Of a stretch of DNA of 64,000 nt, positions 36,401-52,361 are shown piece after piece (the first letter of the stretch is position 1; every line of letters starts with the position of its first letter). Source of the DNA: Tetrahymena thermophila SB210 (taxonomy: Eukaryota; Ciliophora; Oligohymenophorea; Hymenostomatida; Tetrahymenidae). The translations under genes were made by a program, and so were the position numbers. The stretch is taken from NCBI RefSeq assembly GCF_000189635.1, contig NW_002476169.1:248001-312000 (forward strand), written 5' to 3'. Below the pieces are notes generated by a model that was not told the origin of the DNA, made no database searches, and saw only the letters and a program-made list of their open reading frames with translations.

Positions 36401-39400
36401 ATAAAAATAAGTAAACAGGTTTATTTCAGTGAAGTATTTCCAAGAAATATTATTTTTGAATAATTGAATTTAAAAATCATCTTGTAAAATAAAATATGTT
36501 TTACACTAAAATTTTTAATATTGGCTAAGCACTTGTTAAATTTATCTAATTTTATTTGAGATATTATTAAGTTAAGTAATATATTCAATAAATTAAAATG
36601 GAATTAGGAAATAATAGCTTTTTCTCTTCAATCATTATTAACATTAAAATTTAGAAGTATTTTTTTGACAAATATGTGCTTTGGAAAATAAATAATATCA
36701 ATTATATGATCATTAGATTTCTGTTTTACTTAATTAATAATTCGTCCAGTATTCAAAATATGTGAGTTACTTTAATAATTGTAAATTTATTAAAATAATT
36801 CCTACTTAGTTTTTTGTTAGAACCTTTCTTAACTTAAATAAACAATGTAATCTATAATAATATACTAAATTTTAAACAATTCTTAAGCAAAATTAGATAA
36901 TAAGAATAAGCAAAATAAATAAATCTTCTTTTTAATAAAAGTCTATTTTAAAAAAATTTCGGTTAATTTTTATTGTATTTTAGAGTTTTTTTGTAATAAT
37001 AACTATAATTATTTAGAATATTAGACTCTTGTTTGATATTAATCCTAGAAACGATAGTCTTTATGGTTTGACAGAAGGATTTTCTACTTTCCTTGATTTT
37101 AAAAATAGGAGAATAAGCTATTATAAAAAAAGAAGCTTGGATTTATTGAATAAAACAAATATTAAATAAGATATATAAATTAGTCTAACATACGCTAATA
37201 GTTGCATTATTTACATATCTCTTTTATAGCAAGGAGTTATTTAAAAGTTAACTTAATCAGCCGAATATATTTTTGGTATTTAAAAAAATAATTTAGTTGG
37301 TAAGTCGATTGACAATTTAATGCCAGATATTTACAGTAAAATTAATTTAAGATTTTATATCTAGAATTAAAATTTTTTTATTTTTAAAGGTTAAAACCAT
37401 GCTAAGTATTTACAGAAATTTGTTGATAAGGGTTCAATGGAAAACTTAAATGTTCAAAGAAGTTAGCTTTTCGGGAAAAGTGCCTAAGGATTTATTTTTC
37501 CTATTTAGCTAAGAATTAGATTGAATTATATAGGTAATGAAGATTTTGGAGTATGTGGGTAGATTACAAGGATAAGAGATATGTATTCTGAATTTATACT
37601 ATTTGACAAGGATTTAAATATATCAGATATTTCTAAAAAACTTTATAAAATTGCATTTTAGCAAGTTTTCGAAGATGATAAAAGTAAATTAAAATATTTC
37701 GTAAATCAAATTGTTGTTTTAATTAAAAACTTTATTTAATACAGAAAAAATGAAGAAAATTAACTTAGTAAGAATGATTCCACTAATTGGAGCTTTGATA
37801 GATTAAAATCATTAAGATTAAGACAAGTATATAGAATCTGCATTGATGGTAATCCCTCAGAGCCAAAAATAGATTACTTTTTTTAGGAGAAGAGAATCTA
37901 GCAATAAAGAAGTCATTTAAAAATATTTAAAAGAACTGAATTATACAAAATATGCTTTCTTTGAAATTTCTCTGTAATATTCTGCATTTAAATCATCTTA
38001 TGGAAATATTTACAGGTATTTTATTATTTATTAATTTATAAGAAACCCAAAATTTATTCTAACTTATTTATTTTAATCAATTCAGAGCATTAGAGATCAA
38101 GAAAATCAGAAAAATAAAAAGTTAAGAGAGTAAATTTTTACTCATAACAGACTTCGTTGAGAGTTATAATAAACAATTCTTTTCCTCTATAACATATGAA
38201 TAAAATGATAATCTGAATTCCTCATCAAGATATTTTGATAATAATACTTTTGCTGAATAATCTCAATTAATTGCCTCAACTATCTCCTTTAAAACATCTA
38301 AATAACAATCAAAATAAAATAGAGATTAACAAAGTGGATATAACGCTGATTTATTTAGTACTTAAAAGTCTAGAAAAAGATAAATAAATGGTGATTTGTT
38401 TAATCAAAAATTAGGTCTTCAAAAAATAATTAGAGTAGAGCTTTTGGTAAATCGTTTTATTCATAACTTAAAAAGAGAAGTCTTTAAAAAGAGAAACTAA
38501 ACATTTTAGTAAATGCTATAATAGAATTAAAAGCAATCATCAAATAGTTAATTATAATAGAAATCATAATTTATGAGAGAAAGCTTGAATAAAACCCCTT
38601 TACTTTTTTCGACCAATTCAAAAATACTTTCAGATTCAAATATTTTAAAGAAAGATACTGACCAAAGTAACAATTTCAATAAAAAAAATAACTAACAACC
38701 GAGAACTTTGTAGCACATTGATAATATTTATAATTTAAGCATAGATGGAGGAGGGGGAGAAAAAGAAGAATGTGTTATAAGTATTAATTATTTAGGAGAT
38801 AATATAAGCCAAAGAGGAACTGAATTAATGATACAAAATCAATAGTAAGATAGCATTTAAAAAGTTAATATTAATAGTCCTTTATATGCTGATAGACCAA
38901 TATTACAGTTTTAAAATAATTCAAATATTCCATTAAGTTTATGGAATTCAGGAGTAAATGAGTTTTCAGTGAGACAAGAATATCAATAATATTTAGAAAA
39001 TAATTTAAATTTAATGGATTATGAAGTAGACACTCTTTAAGACTAGAAAAATGTAACTAATCTATAATTATTAAAAATTATTTCAACATATTTTTTTAAC
39101 AGAAAGCAGCTAAGGAAAGTCGTTTAAGTAACTATATTTAAAATAATGAAGACTTTGCTAGTCCAAGCACAAAAGATCCTTCTTCAGTTAATCAGCAATT
39201 AACAAATAAAAAATCTCTATAATATTTTGCAAGTATAAGCTTTAAGAGTCCTAAATCTGAAGAACCTTAAGAAAATGCAGTATTAGAAGAGCCAGCTTAG
39301 TTATTTACTCCACACTTAAAAAGTGATAACTAATTGATATCAAGAATGCCAGAAGTAATTAATTAAATAATTTTTTATTTAAAAAATTAAAAAATAAAAT

Positions 39401-41954
39401 TTTTTTTAGTAAAAATTCTATGATTAGGTAGGAACATGGGAATATAACAAAGTATACTCTAGTCAGCTTGATTCGCTTTCGCCAGTTAAAAGAAAATAAT
39501 CAAACTTCAAACATAGAAATACAATTTAATTGTAAAATAAGCAATAGAATGATGCCTTAAATGGAAATTTTAATAAAATAAAATCATTGTTAATTGATGA
39601 GTTTGAATAACAGATAGAAAGTGAAGATGAAGAAAATAATAAAACTAGGAATAAAAACAATACATAAACAATTTATGATTTCGAAATTAAAATGAAAAAA
39701 AAAATTATCAATGATTAAAATAGCGTCAAATCAGCTCTCAGCCAGCAAAAATCAAAAAAATTTTAAATTATCAATAAAATTACTACAAGAGCAAAACCTA
39801 TTTTAATATTTTCAATAGGTAATCATTACATTCGTTCACTTTTTTAATCTAATTATTTCATTTATCGAATTTTATTAAGAACGTTTTTAAATGAGCTCTC
39901 TTGATTTTTAAATAATTTTAGGTTATTAAAAAGTTAATTTTTAAATATATTTATTTTAATAGAACTAATTGGTATTGTGTCCTTCTTTTTTATGCTCACA
40001 GTTACTACAGGAATATTTATATATTTGAATACAATTTTTTAGTAGAATGTTTAAAATTTTCAAAATCTTCTCACTGGCCCTTATCTTTCCTCAGATTATG
40101 CTTCATTAATGAAAGAATACAATTCAAAAAATCTATACGATACAAACTAATTCCCCTATTTAAGTAGTTCATAAACTTAAATAAAAGACACCTAACAAAA
40201 GCTATTATAAAGCTTTAGAAATGGAGTAAAGAATCTATTTGACTATGTAATTAATTAATTAATTATTTAGTTTTTAAATGCACTTAAATTTATACCAAAT
40301 TTTTTTTGTACATTTATTAAAATATGAATATATATTTTACAATAAAATAGAGAAGTGATGCAAGCTATTCTGATTATGTTAACACTTAGCAAATAACTGT
40401 TGATTACTATCTAATATTTGATAATGGAAATCCAGATACCTATTCTTTTAAATAAAACCCTATGCAGTTTTTAATCAATTATTCAACTCTAATATTATAA
40501 ACACAAATTTATTACATAGTTCAAAATACTATATTTAAAAATAGTATCAGATACAGTGAAAAAAACTTCATTTAATATTTCAAAGAATTTTAGACTATTT
40601 AAACTATGGCTAATGACTAATCTATTTCTAAAGTTAATACTATGCAACAGAATATAATAACTACAATAGCTATAATGGAAGTAGTGGCTTTTTTTATTTT
40701 AATAATTGCAATACCAATTTATTATAAAATACAAAATTCTAGAGAAAATTGGATGAAATTATTTGCTACTTAGTCTCAGGTAAATAAGTTAGTTTCTTAT
40801 GTATTTAAATTAAACAATTTATAAATAAAATAGGATAAGTTATAAGAAATGATTAATAGGATAGATTTATACTTAGTGAATTAATATGGCACTTTAAAAT
40901 AACTAGAAAAAGCTAATTTTAAAAGAAAGACAGTTTCGAGCATCGTAGGTTTGAAAAAGTATAATATGAAACTTATTTTATTTATTACCACATGCTTAAT
41001 ATTGGTTTCTATATATCCTATCATAAACCTTATCTATACACAAAACTTCAAAAATGAATTTGATTACTAAATATCTGAAATTGAAATTATTGTTAAAACT
41101 AGAGCTTAGTTTAATACCGAGTTTGCATTGGTTTTGATTATTGCAAATAGTTTGTATTCAAAATAGACTATAGACTAAGATACTTTCAACTTTTACTAAT
41201 AAATTCACTAGAATAACACATAAATTATAAATTAACTTTATTATTTATCAGAATAATTTACTGGAAACAGATTTAATAAAAACATATATTAAGATCTCTT
41301 GATTGATTCTTTAAATAAAAATGTTTGCAGCTCTATAGAAAAATATCCTCAATATTATCCAAGCAATACTACCGTAATTTTTTAGTTTATTACTTAAATT
41401 TTTAGAAAAAATTAAGAATAATATTTTTTTTTTATATTAAAAAATATTGAAATAATTTATTTTATAAAATAAATAAATAGATAGACATAATACAGTGTTA
41501 ATCAATATATAATTCAATTTTTACTGAAGGAATGATAACTACTTTAAAAAATATTAATGGCTAGTTTGAGAGTTTTTTAGAAATAGCTTAGAGTTCTAAT
41601 TAAAGCTATTAGTAATAATTTTAAAGTTGGGTGATTTAAGCAGACCTTAATTCTCTACTGATCTTGTAAAGATAATTATCAGACTATTTAGAGATTCTTT
41701 AGATATTTTTAATAAATATGACTACTTAATATAGAGATTACATTTTAAATATCTAATTCTGGCTTTATTTTTATAGTTTAATTATAATAATTGCTATATT
41801 TTTAATAGGATTTAACATTTTTGTTAGGAAACTAACTACTTCATTGTACAAAACAAGAAACTTACTTACTTTATTTAAAGTAGATTATATAATAGATAAT
41901 AGTTATATGATGACTTTTTTATCAGATTAAATTTAAAAGGGAAAAGTAGTTTGA
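33461..41954 (+). CDS. giant multi-pass membrane protein with a PAS domain (TmcB/TmcC-like), 2,053 aa
   Basis: Eleven exons (33461-34408, 35262-36182, 37017-37335, 37390-37683, 37745-38015, 38086-39052, 39103-39354, 39410-39818, 39963-40246, 40351-41373, 41481-41954) sum to 6,162 nt in frame. The N-terminal ~450 residues hold several membrane helices and the sequence YILHDYDYEIQ. A PAS domain spans exons 3-4: SCIIYISLLQQG, SAEYIFGIQKNNLVGKSI, LMPDIY, NHAKYLQKF, GFIFPIQLRIR, DFGVCG. A long polar Asn/Ser/Gln linker follows, then a C-terminal block with at least three helices flanking predicted lumenal or extracellular loops. Architecture and PAS motifs resemble the ciliate family annotated as tiny-macrocysts (Tmc) B/C-like. 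A ligand- or redox-sensing membrane role is inferred. Introns 1 and 2 are 853 and 834 nt; the rest are about 50-110 nt. Confidence 0.82.
34431..34490. repeat. 26-nt tandem repeat inside a long intron
   Basis: About 2.3 copies of the unit TTCTCTTTTATCTTAA then SCTTRAATTT stand head to tail just downstream of the donor of the 853-nt first intron of the PAS membrane-protein gene. The pyrimidine-rich units look like duplicated splice-region sequence. Confidence 0.75.
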
Positions 41955-42125
41955 TAATTCTCACAAACAAAATTAAAAAATATTTTAATATTTAATATAA
42001 TTAAAAGTATTTAATATACAATTTTATGTAATTTATAATATTATTTTTATTTAAAATAAACCACAATCCATTGATTTTTAAATATTTATTTTATTTTATT
42101 TTTTAAATATTTCTTTAAGTTAATC

Positions 42126-45100
42126 TCACTTTGATTCTTTAAGTTTACTAAATTCTTGATTTATATGTGACATTATGTAGGGGTTATCTAGAATGTATTC
42201 AAGTGGAAAAAGACTCATAAGTTTTTTAGCTTATAGTAAGCTACTCTTCATAGTGTAGACAAAGAAAGTCCAGCCAACAAAGAAAATAATAAAGAGTATT
42301 ATTTAGCAGTAAATGAAAAAATAAATTTGTAGATTTTAAAGGAACTAAAAATAATTGAGTCCTCTATTTATCATATAGAGCTTGACTATTTCGATTAAAT
42401 TATTTATACTCACTTCTACTTGATGAAATTAGTAGAAATCTTTTATGTCTTAAAATTTGAATACCGCTATAGCATAATCCTAATAGCTAGCTGAATGATA
42501 TAAATCAGTTAGACTAGTTAAACCTTACAAGATATTCTGCATAGTAATAATAAGTCCTTTTTGCAAGATACCGTTGTAGCTTTGCTAGCATTATGTTATA
42601 TTAAAATTTTTTTTATCCTAGCTTGAATCACTTACATAATCTAAAATTTTAAGAATAGGAGTGCAGGCATCATTTTATAATATGTCTAATAAAATTTTGT
42701 TATAATCTCCCATTTAATTTCGAGAAAATTATAAACTTTGAACAGCTGCTTAAAGTCCATTTATTGTGTTTTAGCTATTTGAGTTAATAGCATCTAATTA
42801 TTCTGCTAAAGATGAGCTCAAGGATTTAGTATATAATGCTGTTGTTAAACTAGCAAAGTTTGAAGAATAAATTGCAGATAGCTATTTTTTTGCCTCATAA
42901 ATGTATCTTAGTTCATTCAAATTTTTATTAAAATCATCTGCATAGGTGTAAGTAAAAATAATATTAAAGCAAGGATAAAGTGATATCAATACTAAAATAA
43001 GTATGCTAAAAATCACTAATAACCAGCTAAATGAAGATAGTGTGTCTGTGGATGATATCGCTCTTCTTTTTGAATTTTCCTTAACCTTTATTTGTACACT
43101 CTAGTTTTTTTGTAAATAATAAGAAATATTTAAGATTTTTTAAATCTTGGTTTCGAATTTTACTTTGAATCTTTCTTTAGAAATAATCGTATTGAGTGAC
43201 ACATCTATTTTTTCTCTGAGAACATTTATTTTATCCTAAGAAAATGATCCTATCAACTTTAATTGCTTTTCTTTGCTTTTCACAACAATGTGGTAGATAG
43301 GGAATATTGTAAAAACTACTATTGAAACAGCAATTTCAATAATAATTAGTGTAGAAATGAGTAAATTCTTAACACTCTAAAGATCATTGATCGATGCTTA
43401 ATATGAAACTTCCTCTAGCAAGTTGAATTATTCTAAGAATTAGAAACAGTTTACAATAGTATAGATTGAAGAATTGCCATCATTTAACTAGCCATAATAA
43501 AACAGATAATATATTAGCTATTCTAAGGCGATTTACAACTAAAAATTTTAAATTAAATAATTAAAATAAATGCTTCAACATAATATTTCACCTTTAATAT
43601 TGTTGGCTTAGCTACTTCTCCTGAACTATTAACATCTGATTACTTAATAGTATTACTTGATATAAACTCAGCAAATGAAGTTGTTTTGAAATTATTACTA
43701 CTATCACCAACTACAGCTATATAGTAAGTATCTTTAAAGTTGTTAAGATCAATTACTGGGTAATCTTGAAATTATTTCCTTATTTAAGCTACTTCTGTAT
43801 TAGAATATTTAAAAAAATTATAATCTGCAGTTATCCTTACAAATTCTCTATCAGCTAACGTCTGACTAAAGTAATATCCTAGCAAAGGAGGTATAGTCAT
43901 TTACTCAAAATTTATTTAGACAGAATTGAATTGTTTTATAAGCTGTGCAAACACCACAATAGTAGTTGCACATAAAAATATATAAGCCAAGAATCCAAAC
44001 CAATTTATACTCTATTTTAAAAAAATAAATTTATTCATTGCTTAGCTTGAAAGTAAATTATTGTTACAGATATTACAAAAGGTGGTTTTTTAGAGTAAAT
44101 GGCGTTAATGATAATTAACTTTCGAGAGTGGCTTGAAGTCATACTTGAATGTATGCTGTTGGTTTCTTAAAAAATTTAGTTGATGTCATTAAAATTTTTT
44201 TCATTAGCCTCCTGAAGATTATTATCTGTACTGACTATTCCCTTTTAATCTGTGCCTTTTTCTTTTGTTTAAACTGAATTCTAAAGGATGCTATTAACTT
44301 TGTTAGATCCCTAATTTAAACGAATAAGAATTATATTATATTAATTAATAGTTTGTTAATAACTACCTAATTTTCATCTTCTTCATCATCATCTTCTTTA
44401 ACTAATATCAACTACTATGAATTTATATTATTGAGTACAGGATTACTTTAGACTTATTACTTTCCTTATGCGAGTTTAGAATTTTGATCAGAGTTATTAA
44501 GTTCTGAGAGTGAATAGCTATTTAAATAACCACCAGAAGCAGTTTTCGGAAAAGATTCTATTTGAGAAGTTGCTTTCTTTCTAATGACGATTTAATCCTC
44601 ATTTTATGAATCTTATTATTAAAAATCCTATTTTCTTTATTCAATGTTTTCTATTTAATATATTTCATTTAATTCTTATGGTGGGTGTGGGTTATTCTTA
44701 TTAAAATCAATGTTTAAATTGGCATTTATTTGTGTATAATCTATTTCATTTAAATCTTGAACTGCATTTTTTTTACTTAAAAGCGAAATAAAGTTAGAAT
44801 TGTTATAATTGTTTTAAAAACTTGCATTCGATTCTATGAACTCTCCATAATTCTTGGATACATCCCCATTAAGATTACCATAAACCTAAGAGGTTTAACC
44901 AGATTAAAGTCCTTTTTTCTTTTCAAAGAATGCTGGCTGCTATCTTTATTCAGAAAACTAAAATTAATTTGCATAAGGGGAAAAGAAATTAGAGCTCATG
45001 TTGCTATTTGGATCCTTATTGTTAAAATTTTATTTATTTAAATTTAATAAAAAATATAATTTTTACATTATAAATTGCACTAGATAAGTTGAGTAAGTTA

Positions 45101-48100
45101 TTTTAAGTATTTAAACTACTTAGCCCCTAAAGTTATTTGGTTTTTTCTTTTTGAGGAGTTTAAGCATTTTAATAAAGTTAAGCTAAACTTTATGGATCTA
45201 CTTGGCTAAAAATGTTAGTTTCATAATTAGAATTAAAAAACCTTTACTAATTTTATTATTTGGTTTGTTATTTGCTATTTTAATCATCAAAATTAATAAG
45301 TTCAGAAGATAAAATTTGTTATTTATAAAGACTATTTCCATTTAAAATTTCGGAATCAGATGGTGGTAATGGTGTGCTAGCAAATGGATTCATATTGTAT
45401 TATTTTTTAAACATATCTTACCCATCTTCATTTTATGCCTTCTGCAATTTTATCGAATTCTTTTGGAGCAATTTATTTTTTTTAAAGGTATAAGTCTCGT
45501 TTGATCTCTTTGATGAGCCTTGTGTATTATCTTTAAAGTAAGTTTCTCTCTCGTTCACTGTAGAAGAATAGTTGTATTCATTAAGATATCTAGACTTATC
45601 AGAATATAATTGCTTTATGATATTGGAATCATTATTTTCATCTCTGTAATCTTTTTGTGCATATGATCCACCCTCTGTTCCAACAATACTTAATTGATCA
45701 TCACTTGACATCCTTTCATTTCTTTATTTTAGTTAATAAAAGACATCACAGATCTCAATAATTTATTTAAAAAGTTTAATTACCTCGAAGATCTTTTTGA
45801 TTTCATTAACTCTTTTGAAAATTTTAATGATAAAATATTTGATTTAACATTTCTTTGCAAATTTTTAAAAATATTTTAATTTTGCATATGATTTTGTTTA
45901 GCTTGCTCTAAATAAGGGCTATCTTCTGTGTATGCTTCTATTTCATGCACCATTTAATCAATTTCTTGAACTTTGATATTTTTTGAAAAAATATAATTTA
46001 GTTCCTTTTTAAGAGAATTAATCATCTCAGTCCTTTCAAATCTTCTCCTTATTTTCTTCACTCTTTAGAATTCTACATAATAGTAATTCAAATTTCTCAG
46101 CTAAGTATCTTGCTTCATAATTTTAATAGATACCTCATAATAAAGGAATTCATTATCATGCTTATCTATATTTCTCATAAACTATAAAATAAATTCATAA
46201 CTATTTATACTATTTTAATAAGCTTAAAAATACTTAAACAATTTAATCTTGAGGATGATTTTTGTACTTAAAAAAGTAGCTGTTATACTTTTCATTTTGA
46301 GGCAGGATCATTACAGTTGTTAATTCTACTTACTCTTAAATTAAATGATTAGCAATTAAGCCACTGGTAATAGGTATTAACCTACCAATATCATACTAAG
46401 CCAATTTATCTAATAGTATTTAAGTAAGATTATAATAAAGTTCAATTTTTGAAAAATTTTTTACCAGGTGATTTTAAAAATTTGCTAATTGTATCTTCAA
46501 AAAGTTTTTAGGAAATTCCTTAAATTGCTCCTTTTCTATTACAAAGCATATAGTCATATCCCTACAAAACAATTTAATATTTAAAAATTAAGAAATCAAT
46601 TAATAATTTAATTACATTGTTGATCTACTCGAAAAACGCACATACACCAAAATCTTTCTCTGTAAATTAATCAATTTTTATCCTTTTGATCATAGGAAAT
46701 ATAAATCCATTTTATTATTTACAAAGGACAATACTCATTTAGTTTTCTAAATTTTATTTAGAGATACCTCTCTCAATAAAATGACTTAAAAACTTATCGT
46801 GAAACTTTTAAATTATAAACGGCATAAGGATTCCGCAGTTTTATCCTATAAAAATAAATAAATTATTTATTTATTAATTTAAACTTCAATTTTATTTTAA
46901 AATTTTACCAATTAAATTTTCTTTTTTTTAGCCAAAAATAGTTTCAACAGATGAAGTCACACGATTAATTTTTCCTATTGGATTTAGTAATGAGATATAA
47001 ATGATGCAGCTGTTAGGTTTATAAAGATTGATTGTCAAATCGTCTTTGCTTAAAGATTAAAGAGAAATTCTATTACTCTTAGATATGTAACTTGAGATCT
47101 TTACTCCTTTAAAATTAAAATTATCCAAAAATATTTCTGTTATAAAGTAAAGATATCTAGAGAATGGATTTAAATTAAATAAAATTTTCAGTATTTTATC
47201 CACATAATCTCTAAGCTGTATCAATTTGTTTCCTTTTTATTGTAAGACTTTAAGTGTAAAATAATCCTAGCTTAAGAAATTAAAGAATTCTCGACAATCT
47301 ACTAAGATGCATCTAATAGCTTTTGTAATTTTGAATAATAATTCATCAAAGTCAATTACACTCATCATGTTAATCCTTTGGTTTTTTCATATTAAAATTA
47401 TTTTGATTTCAAATTTAATAAGTTATTTATTACCTTTAGTTTTAATTTGAGTTAGAATTAAAATAGCCTTTAAAGTTTACTTTTGCCTTTTTAACTATCG
47501 ATTCTAAAATGTACTACTCTTTTAATGATGAGTAGTTGTTAGAGTATTTCATTTAAACAATTTCTGTGAATGCTTTTGTGGGTATTTTAACTATCTCAAT
47601 CAAGTAAGCAAAAAACAGAAATTTAGCTCTCTTATCAGATTAATTGGATTATTTTTTGTTGATAAATGTATGAAATTAGCTTATTGTGTAGTATTGCATG
47701 TATCTTTCTCTTAGTTTTGAACTTAGTAATTCGTTGACAGAGTAATCTTTGATAAACATTTTACAGTAGCAATCTTTTTAAATTATAATATTCATATTTT
47801 GATTTTAAAATAAAATAAACACTTACCTTCTAAATAGCAACTCGAAATGTGATTTGTAAAGAAACTCTCGAAATGTATGCCACTTCCTAATTAAAAAATG
47901 AATAATTTTAAAATAATAAATTAATTTATTTTTTTAGCAAAATATCATGCTATAAAATAAATTATTTTCATTAAAAGTATTTAATTAATTACAATTAATT
48001 AAAAATAAATAACCTTTCTTAAGATAATCTTCGTAATCAAGAAATGTATATGAAAGCATATTTCTAATTTTAAGATCAAATGTTTAGAATCTTTTTGGAA

Positions 48101-49175
48101 ACTCTTTATCTTGTGTAAGAAAGTCATAGAGGGTACGATAAACAAACAAACCTAGCTTCATAATGATAGGGCACATTACTATGATTAAGAAATCAAGCTT
48201 ATAGTTTGACTCATTGAAAGATTAATAGCTATATATAGAAATATATAAGGATAATATAAAATTAATTGATCTGAGAGATGAAACCAGAGAACTTATTGGC
48301 TTCGAAAAGTAATTCATTTCTACTAAATAATCAATCATTCTAAATAGCCCTATTGCTGAGTTAATTAAAGGAATCTACCATGTTAAGCTTGTATTTATAA
48401 TAATGGCCTAGATAAAGTAATACAAAATGTTGAAAAATGTCCAATAACTTTCTCTTTTAGACATATGGTCTTCAATTATAAAACTGTAATCAAAATCATG
48501 TAGTATGTAGCCAAACATCCAGATATTGTAAAGTATCAAATTTACATTAGACAATACTAATAATTGAGGGTAGTTGGTATAATTACTTGCAATCAAAAAA
48601 TATTAATCCAAAACAGGTAAATATGCTATAATAATTACAACTTTATTGATGAATGAACCTACTAAAACTATTAAATTTTTTATCTACTTATTGATTTTCA
48701 TGTTAAATAACCTCAGAATAAATAGCATAATAATAGACGAAATAGAAAGCACTATGATAAATAAGAATATATATTAGGAAATTGCAATTAGTTTGCTTTT
48801 AGATAATGTACTAGCACTTGAAATTAATGGATGTATTCTGAAATATGCTAAATATGTTCCTAAGCCTTATTTATTCTCCCCTCCAATTCCATCGTAAAAA
48901 GAAATAGAAAAATTTTGCAACTCTAATATCAATATTATAAAAATAGAGAGCATTTTAGATCTTTTGAAAGTATTTAGTAGTTTATAATATTCTTTGAAGT
49001 AGAATTAAAGACATTTCTTTTACAGTTTTGTAATAATGCTATCATATTTTTTTTCTTCTAACTCCTTTTAATATTACTTCTATTTATTACTTTCATAATA
49101 ACTCTTTTCCTAAGACTTCATGAACTAACTTTCTAAGATTTAGTCGTTGATGTTATTAGTCTTTTATCTCTCCAT
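42126..49175 (-). CDS. giant multi-pass membrane protein with a PAS domain, paralogue of the neighbouring plus-strand gene
   Basis: The gene starts at ATG 49175 and ends at TGA 42126, 171 bp from the convergent stop of its paralogue. Many short introns interrupt it; not all edges were fixed. The first block (49175 to about 47400) holds helices and FGYILHDFDYSFIIEDHMSK, matching HDYDYEIQFQDHLSK of the paralogue. The PAS domain (about 47010-46480) reads SCIIYISLLNPIGKINRVTS, ETIFGQKKENLIG, GFIFPMIKRIKI, DFGVCA. Then come TSGLIANHLI and MILPQNEK, also shared. The polar linker (about 46300-44050) includes the real exon around 45433-45711. The C-terminal block carries helices and ends LEYILDNPYIMSHINQEFSK, aligned with VDYIIDNSYMMTFLSDQIQK of the partner. 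Probable function: a membrane sensor of the TmcB/TmcC-like type, by inference. Confidence 0.78.
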
Positions 49176-49997
49176 AATAAATCCTCTTAAAAATTATTAA
49201 AATGAATAACTCTCTATTAATTTTTGTTCTTTTTGCTTTTGATTTTTTATGTAGTTTTAATTTTACGAATGAAAAATAATTGAAATTGGATGGGCTTTTT
49301 TTTGAATTAAATCTAAAAAAAGATTAATCCCTCAATTAATATAAAGGATTCCTTACAATTTTATAAATAGGTATATTAAAATAAGTTTTTTATTAATCAA
49401 TTTAAGATCATAAAAGATCATAAAAACATTAATTTAATTTCAAATTTTTTTTATTCATTGAAAAATTGTAAAATTCCTAACAATCAATAAATAAATTACT
49501 AATGAAATTTTGAAATAAACAATTGTAAGCTAAAATGGTGCATTCATATAAATAAAATTTAAGCTATATTTTAGGAAATATATAATGACAGTAATAATTG
49601 AATAGGCTAAAACTAAATGATTTGTTAAGTAATTAACATCTATTAGTAAATAGATACTATAATAAACACCTTTTAAGTAAATAATTAATACTTTATACAA
49701 TTTTATTAATTTTATACTAACTTATTCGTTCAAGCCACTTTCCAAATCCTAAAGCATTGAGCCTAACTTACTTTACTTACAATTATTTTAATTTCTAGAA
49801 GGTAAGAATTTATAGAGAATTTAAGAATAATTAGAGAGTAGGATCAGGATAGGATATAGATATTAAATTTCGTTAAATTAATCTCTGTTTGATAGAATCT
49901 TTTAAAATTTTTTATTTCTTTATAGCTCTTAGATTTATATAGATAGAATTAGATTTAGATTATTATTAGTAGTAGTTTATCTGAGTAGTTTTCTTTT
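49176..49997. other. intergenic region
   Basis: About 820 bp between the start of the minus-strand PAS gene and the stop of the minus-strand kinase gene. Near 49800-49980 it contains AGA/TAG-rich simple sequence. No gene was recognised. Confidence 0.6.
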
Positions 49998-52148
<2,151 letters not shown>

Positions 52149-52361
52149 ATTTTTCTAAATCTTAAAGTCTTCAGATACATTTTACTTTTCTATTATTTAT
52201 TTATAAATATTTTTGTTACTCAAAGTAGTTTTTTTGCGCAAAAATTAAAGAGAAATAGCTAAAAAATAATATAAATACAATCTGATTTTTGAGTTGCAAA
52301 ACTAATAGGATTCACTCCATTTGGCTAGCTTTGCTTTTCTACCTATTTATAAAATGATAAT

